Assembly (NCBI RefSeq): GCF_014839805.1
Contig: NC_051117.1
Coordinates: forward strand, 3,162,001 to 3,226,000
Direction: 5' to 3'
Origin: Manduca sexta
Taxonomy: Eukaryota > Arthropoda > Insecta > Lepidoptera > Sphingidae
Length of the DNA: 64,000 bases
In this document: in pieces, positions 13,430-25,460 of the stretch
Position numbering within the stretch: the first letter of the stretch is position 1
Layout: every line of letters starts with the position of its first letter
Program-made: the position numbers and the translations under genes
Notes under the pieces: model-generated
What the model was told of the DNA's origin: nothing
Databases searched by the model: none
What the model saw: the letters and a program-made list of their open reading frames with translations, nothing else

Positions 13430-13648
13430 AAAATTTCGTCATATTAAATTCATGACTTGAATTTAATATGACGAAATTTTAAAGGCAGAAATATCCATGA
13501 TTATTAATTATTTTTACATTTTTCTTTCAACTGCGAGAACTAATCACTAACTAGACGTGAATTTAAATTCTTTACTTGCCAATACTTGTTTAGTTACCCA
13601 GATTAAAGCCGAAAAAAAATGTATGAAAATGGACCTTGAGCTACCACC
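13430..13648. mobile_element. Half copy of the palindromic TTAA MITE
   Basis: From about 13464 to 13648 the sequence repeats the right half of the element at 7019-7377 with few changes, ending at a TTAA (13649-13652). The left arm is missing. In its place is a compact new hairpin at 13430-13480, 'aaaatttcgtcatattaaat' facing its inverse across a spacer of about ten bases. The copy therefore lost one arm and ends in a foldback. Confidence 0.75.
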
Positions 13649-14344
13649 TTAAACAGTAGGTAATCTACCCTAACCTACTGTAAGTTAAATATAATTTCGC
13701 TATGCCTTGCATATCATTCTACTGTACAATGTAAGTGCATAACACTCTACTATGATCTATTTAGATAGTAAAGTCTTACAGTAAGTAGTCATATTTTTTA
13801 CACTCTTTCTCAATCAACCATTACTTATAACAGATAACCAACTCTTAGAATTACGTCTCCATGATGACCACGAAAAGAAGTCCGGAAGCTCGCCATAGCC
13901 GGATTACACACGGATTATATGTATTTAGTGTTATTGTATGTCCGTCGGTCCGTGTGTTGTGGCACTATGAATGTCACAGTTTGTGGGTGTCGCTACACTA
14001 TTGTCAGATTATAGACTTTTTATAAGATTTAAGTGGACGCTGTCGTATTATTCAAGTAATATGTTATGTATCTTGTTAGTTAAAAATACAATATCATGTA
14101 AATTAAATAAATATTCGCTCTAACATAAATTTGATATTACAAATTCATTTAATAAAGACTTTAAACTTCTGAATGATAGAACATTGAAGTCAAAAGAAAA
14201 GTAAAGCTTATAAATAATTCAGCATAGATGTCACTTCTATAAGGATAAGACGTGCGAACATAATAAAATACTCAACGAAACGCTGACTTGCTATAATACT
14301 TAAAAACTGCTGCATATTTTTTTTATTTTGATTTTGTTCTTAAC

Positions 14345-14575
14345 ACTTTATTTCGTGAGTGTGAGTGAGCCAAGTTGAGAATGTAACGGACTGCCAAGAT
14401 GAATGTCCGCAGGTTCAAAACCTTCAGACTTTTCTAAAGTTATGTGTATATTCTTGTTATTTATCACTTTATTTAACGGTGAAGGAAAACATTGTAAGGG
14501 AATCTTCATATCTGATAAGTTTTCTATTAGAACTTTCAGGGTGTGTGAAGTCTGTAATACAGAGCTGATATAATT
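14345..14575 (+). repeat. Lepidopteran non-LTR retrotransposon 3' fragment
   Basis: The order 'gtccgcaggttcaaaacc', 'cttttctaaagttatgtgta', 'aacggtgaaggaaaacattg', 'cagggtgtgtgaagtct' matches a very common lepidopteran LINE-derived repeat. A 67-codon open frame across it is a by-product of the repeat, not a gene. Confidence 0.6.
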
Positions 14576-14789
14576 ATATTATTATTATACATAATCAAAC
14601 AAACGAAACACGTAATATTTATTTGGGTAACTGCCCCTTAACAGAGTGTTGGCGGCGTGGTGTCTCACCCGGACCGGAACCTGTGTTGTACAATCAGCCG
14701 CACTTCACACCGCCCGCGCATTGTCGCAATGCTACTGATTAGAGTTCCTGAGACATCTTTTAAAAAATATCGAGATTTTAGTCGGCTGC

Positions 14790-14905
14790 AAATTTAAACA
14801 GGCCATCATAAATGTGTAGACTGGCGAGGTGTGATCTCTCGTCAGACACTATCTGGACTCTACTCAACTTGCAGGTGCACTGGGGTCACTTAGCCGAGTC
14901 TATTT
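14790..14905 (+). repeat. Hairpin interspersed family, copy 1
   Basis: The shared core reads 'aaacaggccatcataaatgt', then 'actggcgagg', 'ctctcgtcagacactatctg' and 'gtgcactggggtcactt'. The same order recurs at six other places in the window. Confidence 0.6.
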
Positions 14906-16194
14906 AAAAAATATGTAATACATCGAAAGAAATTTTGATAGTATAAATCCATAGAAGTATGCTACCTGAGACCAAGGAACGAAATAAAATTTAGAGTACG
15001 AATAATTTGGTCAAGCACCAGGGAAATTTGTATCTATTTTCGTATATCAGTTTATTAAAGGACATGTACTTAGTCATCAAACGAAACTAACCTCAAACCT
15101 TACGCTTCTATATCCCTTTTGTGATTTAAATCACGTCGATGCTATTAATTTTATACAAACAAAGCATTCGAGCGTCTTTTGTTGGCACAAAAATATACTA
15201 CGGAACCAACTAGAAAATTCCCGCTTCTTACACACCGCTTCGAATAGTAACGTGTTAATTCCACAATAGCAGATAACTAGTCGGGCGTAAATCTTATTAT
15301 ACTCAGTTTTGTACGGTAAATATCCTTACCAACATGAGACAGCAATATCAAAAACTGTTGGTATGAAAGAGACAAACATACGGATGTTATGTAACAATTA
15401 GGAAGCGAAGAAAGAATGTTTCAAAATTATATAATGCGCGCTCTGTCTGAAAATTGCATGCGCGGTATCAGAATAAGGTTTTAAATGTATTGAAAGGTGA
15501 ATTAGATGTGTGCGGGGCTTTAGAGACAATTGTATTGGCAGCGGGAGGACTTACAATGGAATAGTAAAGATGTCTCCATGGTATTTTATGAGACAGTACC
15601 TAATTGTTCGAAGCGATACATTATTTTATTAATGCTGGCTATATTAATGTGTAAGGTTTAATTGTATTGAATTACTATATGATCTGATAAAGAATACCTA
15701 TTAAGTATAGAGAGTAAATTTGATTGAAAAGAGGTAATAAATGTGTTTCTTTCAAATCTGTGGCTGCATAATTGTTTGTGTGTTTTGGTTATCGGTTTTT
15801 TGTTACATCACGTTTTTGTCGTATTGTGATACGATTCTAGAGTTTCACAAAAATACAATAAAAGTAATAAAAAGATAATTATTGTCAATCTGAATTATAA
15901 GAAGCCGAATAAAATTCATAAGCCAAAACTTTTATTTTATTTACTAATATGCATAGTCAATAGCTCTTATATGTTGTTCCTAAAGGTAGTGGAAATCGAA
16001 ATCTTAGCTGATATAGATTAAGCGGCAAAGTATCCTTCTTCCAGCCTATTTGTATCTTTCTATTGAGCAAGGGGGAGTTGGATTTGTTAGTTGTAGGATA
16101 CTTGTATCCGTCCGCATAACGACCATTGTACACGAGGTGTTAAAACCGCCATAAGGCCCATGTAAGTGTGTCGCGTTCCGGAATCAGCCTGTAT

Positions 16195-16345
16195 ATATCT
16201 GGTTTTAATCAGGCCGGCATAATTATGTCTATTGGCGAGAAATAAACATCTCTCTTCAGACAGTACCCTATCTGGTCCCCACTCCACTTACTATCACCTG
16301 CATGTGGATACTTTGTCACGCCGGTATTTAAGTAAAATGCAGTGC
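16195..16345 (+). repeat. Hairpin interspersed family, copy 2
   Basis: It has the family order 'caggccggcataattatgtc', 'ttggcgagaaataaacatct', 'ctcttcagacag', 'ctatctggtcc' and 'cttactatcacctgcatg'. A related upstream segment around 16080-16190 ('cgcgttccggaatcagcctg') also recurs at copy 3. Confidence 0.6.
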
Positions 16346-16634
16346 TTGTGTAGGGGAAATCATACCTAATATGAGTATACAAAAGTTTAAAATACATGTA
16401 CCAATATTCTATGATCACACATATCAATTCACACTAACATCTGTCATCACGCTTGCACAAGATGTCCATATGTATCGCAATTGCTGTAGTCGAGTGCAAA
16501 TATCAACAAATATTTGTTACAAATGTTTGAACAAATTATTGAAGCAAACACACCGCTCCCGCGGGACCATCGCGCATATGGCGCCAAGCCCGATATATAG
16601 ACGAAGAAATATTTTGCATACATTTATTTTCCCT

Positions 16635-16785
16635 TTTATACTATTCTATAGATCAGCTGCTCGCCCCGCTATCACGTCATAGGACGGAAGTCGGAATACA
16701 CATGGCGAAAAGTTGTTGTCCTATTTACTTTACTTCCTAACTTTACCTCTGCTTGCCTTTCGGGAATAATGGCGTGATATGCGTA
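16635..16785 (+). repeat. tRNA-derived SINE fragment, copy 1
   Basis: The text 'ctcgccccgctatcacgtca', 'aggacggaa', 'cacatggcgaaaagttg' and 'cttgcctttcgggaataatg' with 'gcgtgata' matches the body and tail of a common lepidopteran SINE-like repeat. The inverted copy at 18955-19120 shares the middle part. Confidence 0.55.
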
Positions 16786-17639
16786 TATTATCCTAATTTT
16801 AATGAATCTTTCTAATATTGTAGTAATGAGGAAGTTTGTACAGATATTTGAAATTCAAAGGTGTTCGTTAGAAGTACCTGAACGCAGGAACCGCTGAATG
16901 GATAAGATGAAATTTGAAGCACAGATAGCCATATACTGAATGAACGTAGGAAAAGGTTATTCTTAATCTCGTCTTTTACTGTAGGTTATTTACGATACAT
17001 ACTAGAACTTTTAGTCCAGGAAAGGTCATTCATGCCGGCGAAGGTGAAAGCAACGCCTGGTAATGTGGTTTTCAGCATCGAAAATACCTAAAATATTAAA
17101 AACCGAAAAACAATAAATATACTTATTCATCATTAATATTTTCCAAAATTCAAAAAGTTTTTTTTATTTTTTAGCTCAAGTCATTGTTAAGTCCGGATTT
17201 TACATGTTTTAGCGAGGTTTAGGTTAGCAAGAAATTCGTCTGCAAATTTTGAGGTTTGCAGGACTTGCGGCGACTCGTAAATGTATAGTTATTGAAACAT
17301 TGTCACTAGTGTAAATATATTTTTATTCTTGCGAGAACTTGCTAGTCTAAACTTAGTATGAAAAACCGTGACGAATTCCAATTTTATCTACATAATATAA
17401 AATCCAATCGAAACATTCACATAAGTTTAATAAACCAACAGTGAATGATTTCCCACAGTTAAAAACAAAAGCAATTTCCGCCACGCGTCAGTTAATAGAC
17501 AATCATCGACTAACAACCAGCGACCCATTTGAAGGGCTCAACACGATTGGTAACTCAAACGGAAACACTTCAGCGTATCGAAATTGCAGCTAGTTTTTGA
17601 TGTGTGATTGTGTGATGATTTTTAGGTATGTCAGTAAGG

Positions 17640-17815
17640 TTGAGCTTTTGCCCGCGGCTATGCCCGTGTGAGTTATCCGGCGTAAAAAAAGTCATTATAT
17701 ATATCTCCAGGATAAAAAGTACCATAATATGTCCTTCACAGGGTCTCAAATTATCTCCACACAAAATTTCATCGATATCCGTTTTGAGTTTATTGCGTCT
17801 AGATAGACAAAAGCG
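17640..17815 (+). repeat. RTE-like LINE/SINE 3' tail fragment
   Basis: It contains 'aggataaaaagtaccataat', 'gtccttcacagggtctcaaa', 'ttatctccac' and 'aaatttcatcgatatccg', parallel to the fragment at 213-390. A further short piece with 'tttttccgggataaaact' follows at 17960-18020. Confidence 0.6.
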
Positions 17816-17959
17816 GTGGGCGACTTTTTTATATGTATAAGATAATTTTTAAGGCCATGCCTAAGAGTGATTTATGTAGAGTTAATTTTCAATAGAATAT
17901 ACAAATTAACACACTATTTATATACATAAATAATTGTATAGGTATTTTTACTCACTATT

Positions 17960-18185
17960 ACTTTGGCTCGCGGTTCCGCCCACGTGAAAATGTTTTTCCG
18001 GGATAAAACTGCGCTTTCTTTTTCCTTTTCTATGTCCATGCTTTATGGCTGTCTGTAAGATATTGCCTCGAGTGATAAGACCGTCAATTGTACTCTATTC
18101 ATTATAAGTGGATATACTATGTCTGTTACTCTTCTACATGTGTATAATAAAGAATTAATTAAATAAATAAATAAAAGTCCTGCTT
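17960..18185 (+). repeat. LINE 3' end with TAAA-rich tail
   Basis: Starts near 'cgcggttccgcccacgtgaa' and 'ttccgggataaaact', and ends in 'aataaagaattaatt' followed by AAATAAATAAATAAA. A TAAA-repeat tail fits a non-LTR insertion on the + strand. It may be two nested fragments. Confidence 0.45.
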
Positions 18186-18954
18186 TTTATTTTCCCCGTA
18201 TAAAAAGTACCCTCTAGCATTCAAGAGTAATGTGGCTTCCTAATTAGTTCAATAATTTTGATTTCATAGTACCTAAGATTACCGCGTTCAAACAAATAAA
18301 CAAACCCTTAAACTTTATATATAACTTATATACGTAGATTCTTCACTTTTACCGCTTTCCGCCACTATTTATAAAGCTTCAGCCCAGCAACGTGATATTA
18401 CTGTTATATGGACCCTCCATATGTAATTGCATTAATAAAATATAACCAATATTCAGTGGAGCATCATGAAGCACATATTCACTTACTGCTGGGTAAATGT
18501 CTCTACCACGCTACTGTTTCCGATATCTTTCACTCTCTTTTCTTCCGGCTTAAACACTAACAAATATGTTCTAGTTAATAAATATTATAAATTGTAATGT
18601 CGCATACACATAATGACGCATTAGATAACGTAGCGAAGGGTTTATACTCTATATATAAGCTAATTTCTACCGGCTTCCCTTTATGTCGACTTTACGTAGA
18701 ATAATAGAACCATCATCATTAGAAATATCATTAGCAGTATCATTAGAACGATTTGCAGACCGCACTTATGTAAATTAATCCTATAATATGTTGTGTCGGG
18801 TTCTCTTTTAGAAAATTTCAATTTTCGCCACTGATTAGTTGGTCCTCTGCTTTTTTCAAAATGCTTCACGGTAGATACCTCCTAATCTTCTACTTTGATA
18901 TAAGTTCATTTAATTTACCAACAATAAAAAACACTCATAACCTTTATTTCGAAA

Positions 18955-19120
18955 TGGGAAGGTAGAAGTACAACTTTTCGCCGCGTTCGCCCCGTCTCAT
19001 AACGCCACAGTCGGCGAGCCTTTCGCTATATCGGGCACAGATTCCAGACTCTAGGCACTGAGCTGAAGAACCAAAACAACACTCTGCCCGACCCGGGATT
19101 CGATCCCAGGACCTCAGAAA
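18955..19120 (-). repeat. tRNA-derived SINE, copy 2
   Basis: On the - strand the segment begins 'gaggtcctgggatcgaatcc', with 'cgggtcgggcagagtg' after it, a B-box-like tRNA promoter element. It then runs through 'cagtgcctagagtctggaat', 'ctgtgcccgatatagcgaaa' and 'ggcgaaaagttgtac'. This is the layout of a tRNA-headed SINE. Confidence 0.65.
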
Positions 19121-21234
19121 TACAAATTCCATCGAAGCAATCAACGATAAAACCCTTTTAAATTAAAATTTTATAATAATAAACTTTAATCATCAATTTA
19201 ATGATAATTCGAGTAGCCAAGTGCATCGATAATCAAATCACATGCGGAGTGCGGATGCGGGTGGACGGCTCGACGGCTCCTGCGGGATGGCTGCTGGGTT
19301 GTTAGTTGTTATTGGTTTGTAAACTAATTTGTTGTTTATTTATTTAAACAGGTACACATATTCAAAAGACCAATACTCTTCGCTCAGATAGGCATGACTA
19401 ATATATTATGTGGAATAATGTCGAAGGTTCCATGTAACCCGACTGCGGCTTCACTTTCATAATTGATATAAAATCTAATTATTACTATAACGATTTGCAG
19501 ACAGCATTTACACTATATTATTAGTATCTATAAGTTATGCGGGTTCATTTTCGTCAAATTTTAGTGTTTCCCACTAATGTGGAATAGTTTTATATGTTTA
19601 ACGTTATGTACTTCAATAGAGATGTACAAAAACAAAATAACAGCGCGTCAATTGGCGCACACACTTATATTTGTATAATTTTGAAGATAAGGAAAGAAAG
19701 GCATTTGGGGCACTGATGCATTCGGAAAGCCCATTTATCCTACAAAACGCGATTGTTTCCTTTTTGTATAAGTTATCTTCGCCGATTACAATATCGTACA
19801 AGTATCCTCGTCAAATATTACATTCCACCTTCCCAACTCATTACACAGGTCGCGTCACACCCGGCGGGGCGCGGCCGGCGCGTGGCCGACACGCGCCCAC
19901 ACCGACCCGATATAAACTAATTAACTCGCGTTATTGCTGCAAACACACTTGCCGACTTACCAAGAATACGTGCTCAACGAATTGGTTAATATGCAGGTAT
20001 AAATTTATGCTGTTTTATTTGGGGAATGTATAGGATTCTTAGTTATAAGATTTTATAAATATATCGTATATTATTCTGAAGTCATGAGTAAGAACTACAG
20101 AGATTTACTTATTTGGGTGGTTTTTCTAGATTCATGCCGGCTTCTGCTTATTTTAGCTAACATATTTTTGTATTGAAAGCAAGTTGAATGAATTATAACT
20201 TCCAATATTTTAAGGTGCCAAGATAAGTACTGTGTCAATAGAATGTTAAGTGTTTGTAACCAGTTTTGTGGACCCAATAAAGGGGAAAAAAATAGTAGAT
20301 AGTAATTTCAAGCAATGATTCACTGTCTATTAAAAACGATTACTCCATACTAAAATAGGTACTGAAATATAATAAGCACTTATAATATATTCTGACTGAA
20401 TCACTATTTACTTATTTGTTGTGCGCACAAAATGTAATTGGAAAAAACTTTATCAATTTGTAAGATGGTAATTGTATTCTGAAAGCGGTAATAATATGTA
20501 ATAAGATTAAAGAATTGTAAAAAATTAAATAAACATTACCATTAACATATTTTAGTAAATTTCTGTCACATCAGGAAGTCAACATTATTATAGTCTGTTA
20601 TTTGTATAGGTAACTGCCACGTTTTCTAAAGCTTAGTGTCAAATAAATTGATATCGAGCGTAGTCTCTAGTCGTCGAGGGTGGAAGGTAAGGGGGGAGCG
20701 GCGCGGCTGATACGCAAACACAAATATTTGACGCGCGTAATCGGTTTGGGAATACGGGAGTCGAATCCCGGACGCCGCTCGCCGCCGCGGGCGAACATAT
20801 TTGCAAGCATTTTAAGTTCATAGAAATTATAATCGTTTGAAACGGTATTTTAATAGAAACATGTGGCCATTTTGTAGACAGTTTTGTCTACAACATGGTG
20901 ATATTTCCAACAGGAAGAGGGGATACCAATATTCCTCAGAAAACTGCTGTTAAATTGAGACCTAACTACAGCTTTCGTATCTCAATTGTGAATAAACCAA
21001 TGAGATTGGGTAATGCACAAATAGAACTATCTTTTTTAACAACCTGGATGTTATGAGCTCATAATTGTTCGCGAAGTAGTGGGCACAGGCACAACTACCT
21101 ATGTAGAGCATACACATTTCGATAAACCTATTTTAATCGCTACTTGACCACTAAGTATAATTTATTCGATCTCGTCGTATGATACACTTATTTATTAAAT
21201 TTATTTTTGAACCAATAAAATATGATATACTAGA

Positions 21235-21310
21235 TAGAAAACATAATTTGCCCACCCCGTGAATAGAACTGCGAGTCTCATGGCCCATACGTTACCACTA
21301 AACCATTTAG
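21235..21310 (-). repeat. tRNA-like SINE head
   Basis: On the - strand, 'aatggtttagtggtaacgta' resembles an internal A box, and 'gcagttctattcacggggtg' sits where a B box would be. The arms do not form a credible intact tRNA, so a SINE remnant is preferred. Confidence 0.4.
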
Positions 21311-22859
21311 ATAATGCATACAAGTAATAAAAGTCTAAATAATGAAACAGTTTCAGATTCCATTTTCATAGTGGATCACAAACATCGCGAAGCAAAATCA
21401 ATATCTTATATACCCGCTGTATATCATATTTAATATACATAACACTGGTCTATGTATCGCGTCTATGTAGCAAAGAGAGCAGCTGATCGATGTGTACGCA
21501 GCCCGGCCTTTACCGGCTGCCGAAAGGCCCAGCGCCTGAATAATTCACTGAGCCACACTGAGCATCTCCGCCCCTCTCGTTCTAACTCATACACATTGTA
21601 TATTCGTGTCCCCCTCGCTCTATGTATGGCAGTATTGCGCTTTCGGCCGCCACATATAGTCGTGTCCGTCTGGCGTGCGGTACCCATGTGGTTCTATCTC
21701 GCTCCCTCTCATTAGGTTAGTCAGCGAGGCATGTTTGCACGACGTTTGCCAGTCGCATTTTGTAGAGTCGCGCAGTGTAGATACGGTTCAGAGACTTTAC
21801 AGTTATTTGAGACACCGTAAAACTTTTTTAATGTTGTATGCCGGCTATGTTAGTCGGAATTATGTAATAACATTATCAAATAATGATATTATATTATCAA
21901 GTACGTACAGAGAAAAATAACAATAGAATTAAAAGATTAAGATTTTAAATAAGGCGCTTGCGCGCTTCCACCAACAAAATACAACTTACAAGTAAAGTAA
22001 CAAGAACTATCTGCGGCTTCCTTCGTAGTTCGTACACCTCCGAAATGATAGCACCTGCATGATGGAATATAAAAAATGGGTGTGGAAAATGTGATCATGT
22101 ACTAGTACAAAATTGGTTTATTGTATATAGAGCCGTTGAATAGAACAATCTGTAAATTTATTTTACAATTTAATATGACATCATTAATAAAACTAATGAA
22201 AACAATGTAATTACAGTTATCATTATCACTCCAATAATGTAGAGCATGTAATATATTACGCGCTTAAATTTTATCGAAATAATTAAATTAATAAAAGCAA
22301 ATCGGTCCTATATTACTCCTCACTAAGACTTTTCTTTGCATTTTCTAAAATTATTTTCTTTTTGATTAAAATGTGGGTTAATAATAACAATGCATACACA
22401 TGTAACGTTATGCGCTATACGATAACCTGTGGTTTGAAGAGGTATTCCTACTAAGATATTGTTAATTACCCTTCATAAATATATTTCAGTTCGTATTTAA
22501 AGAATTCTGATAGAGTTTATCAGTGTTGTTAAGGTTTCTACCATCTACAAGCTACATTTCATAGAACACAATTGTTTCAGCTGTGTCGTGTCTAGAATAC
22601 AAAGTAATAAAGACCAACGACTGCAACATTGTAGGCCCGCACGTAACAACCGGAAGGCGTAATCAAACAGTTGTTAGCGGAATGGCGGCGCGGCGCGACA
22701 TCAAAGCGGCCCTAACGAGCCACTATCTTCCGAGACGCGACCACCCTCGGCTCTCTCTGAGAGTACTGTACAGCGTGAGACTAGACTACCAGAGGATCTT
22801 ACTTTATAACATAAATAAAATAAAATAAATTATGAAAACAAAATAGCAAGCGTTATGAT

Positions 22860-22975
22860 TGTTTATCTTTTGTTGCCTCTGAAAGCGGTTGAGCTAAGAG
22901 CCCATCTGTTGGTAAGTGGTCAGCATCGCCCGTGAACGTCAGCAGCGCCTACCGTAAAGGATATTTATATTAGAA
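22860..22975 (+). repeat. Interspersed repeat with CCCATCTGTTGGTAAGTGGT core
   Basis: The string 'gagcccatctgttggtaagt' followed by 'ggtcagcatcgcccgtgaac' is a motif I recognise from many lepidopteran intergenic repeats. It is non-coding. Confidence 0.45.
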
Positions 22976-25344
22976 CGTAAAGTTTGAACCAAATAACATC
23001 ATTATCGTCAACTACGACTGAGCCATGGTAAAGAACTCCATACAACCTATTGGCTATTTGTTATTGTTTTTTATTTATGTTATTTGTTATTTTTATGTTG
23101 TGCCTCTGTCTAATAAATTGTTTTCCTTTATAAAATACTTTGGATTACATTAATCCTTAGATTTAATTATTTCGACCTAGTTAAGTATTTAGATTCCTTA
23201 TAATTATTAACTTGCAACTTAAAAATGGATCAACCCGTTAGTGAATCCCGCATTTATCGAGTACCAGCGAGATCGCCCTGTGGTGTGTGTCGCTATCCTG
23301 CGCATACATTTGCTTTGAGGCATTCGATATCGCCTTCAAGTGTCTCTGGGTGATAGACGCCTACGCGGATCGCTTGAATCACGGAATTTGTTTGGCGCTA
23401 ACATTTCGATTTCTTGCATGTATGAATAATATTTGGTAAGTATTTAAAATTATCTCTATATTATGTACTCTATAACTAAATCTGTGTATAGATATACTTA
23501 GGTACGTCTATATTCAATAAGAGAAGAAACTTTTCCTCCATTGAAAAAGTGAGATCTACCAGCGTAGTTACCTGCCTTGTACTGTATGTGAGTATTAAGT
23601 TCTGGGTCAATAAAACTAATGTATACCTACACTTTATAGGCTATAGATACCCATGTTTAAAAAGCTCTACTTTCTCTTGAACTAGTGCCATATTCAACAA
23701 ATTTGCACACTTAGAAACAAAAACATACTTGCCGAGAAAACAAATAAATCTTTAATTACAACGTGAAATATAGTTCACAGAATAATTAGTTATTCAATAT
23801 CCCCCGACGTGAACGTCCATAAAACTCATCTCGCCTTGAGATAAAACGTTGCAGAGAGCCCTCGAGCCGTCGTTATTCTAACCCGCGTTTATTATAATCA
23901 AAAGAATATATAATGGAACGTCACCTGTCACGGAAACACAGATTTGCATGAAAAAGCCTTCGCCGAGGTTCGGGGACTCCGAGAGGGCCGCGCGAGGGCC
24001 GACATCTACAATTTAAAACGATGTTAAACTAACTGTTTAATGGAATGAAATAATAACTGTGTGGAACTTTATTTGGAACTTTTGTTTATTATTATGCTGT
24101 ATTTGTTTTGGACATGTAAAGGAGATATTTTATTACACAATAGATAATGGTATCACAATAAATAAACGATTACAAAACTACTTAAGTACATTTATTATCT
24201 ACAGAATCACCAGTTTTCTTGAAGTGTCGGCAATAAGGTAGGGTTTTACCATAATCCGCTTCTAAAACTTGAAACTGGGACAAAGCTCTACGTGGTGGGA
24301 TTCGCGAGAACGTCTAGAAAAGATTATAGGAGAATAAAAAAGGTAAAATCATATTCAACCAAATAATTTAATAAGTACTTAATTTGTTAGAGATATTATA
24401 TAAGTAACTATATCTATTGGGTACTTATATTAAGCGGACAAACAGTTGATTCATTTTTACCCCTCTGATTTTTATATTTTGAAGGATACAAACAAAAAAA
24501 AATATCAATAAAAAACTACAATAAAACACACCAGCACTTCATTCTGTTTTCATTAAACAAGGCCGAGTGTTCCGACATCATAGAGAACCGTTTCCAATTT
24601 GAGAAATCCTTTGATTTGCGCGATGCACTCACAAACACTCGTCATATAAAAATAATGGCGTCGACCGTCCCACAAAGAATGTAAGAAGTCAATTCAATTA
24701 AGTAAATCCTTTAATAAGCAAATAAGCAGAAGCGAGAGGTCGATATTGAGATCAAAGCCCTCTCGATGGCACTCTCTGCCCCTCGCGTCGCGCTGTTTTG
24801 TTGTAACTGCACCACTGTGCTTTCATCACTCTGATGTTTGCATTCATATTATTATACTATGAATACCTTTTTGTATATAGGTGCGGTATGCAAACTTATA
24901 TTTGTCTATTAGAAATAAATCCCTTTTTAAAAGAGTTACTAATTGTTATGTTAAGTTAGAGGTATACAAAATCCCAAAATTAGGTCATTCTAATAGTCAA
25001 TTAAGACGACGTTACCATGATTAGAAATATGGATTTACCGATACTCCTTCCATTAAGGTAAGGTAGGTACTTAAGTACTCAAATGGGCTTTACAAAGATG
25101 CCCAAAACTATAATAAAATATCAAATTAGATTGAGGATCTCCACGCTATAAGAATCTGATAGGTGATGACCATTAAAAAGTATTATAAGTTCCTAAATTA
25201 TCAGGTAACCGTAATTCAACACTGAGGCTATGTCTGCTATTAATATTGATGGTAGTAGGACATTTGTATTCGTGCGAATAGCGACCATCTCACACAATGT
25301 GTACCAAAAACCCGTCACAGTGGCTCACGTAAATAGGTCGCGTT

Positions 25345-25460
25345 TCGGATCACCCTGTGTATGTACTCGTATGATTCCAAATAGTCCGGAATTATTGTGT
25401 CAACTGGCGAAGGATAACCATCTTTTGTTAGGCTATAGCTACTCTATCTGAAAATATAGG
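25345..25460 (+). repeat. Hairpin interspersed family, copy 3
   Basis: It has 'gcgtttcggatcaccctgtg', 'ccggaattattgtgtcaact', 'ggcgaaggataaccatcttt' and 'actctatctg'. The upstream 'ggatcaccctgtgta' segment is also in copy 4. Confidence 0.6.

Noticed and set aside
20755..20785. tRNA-like B box (GGGAGTCGAATCCCGG)
   Set aside because: No matching acceptor stem or A box at the right spacing; at most a SINE scrap.
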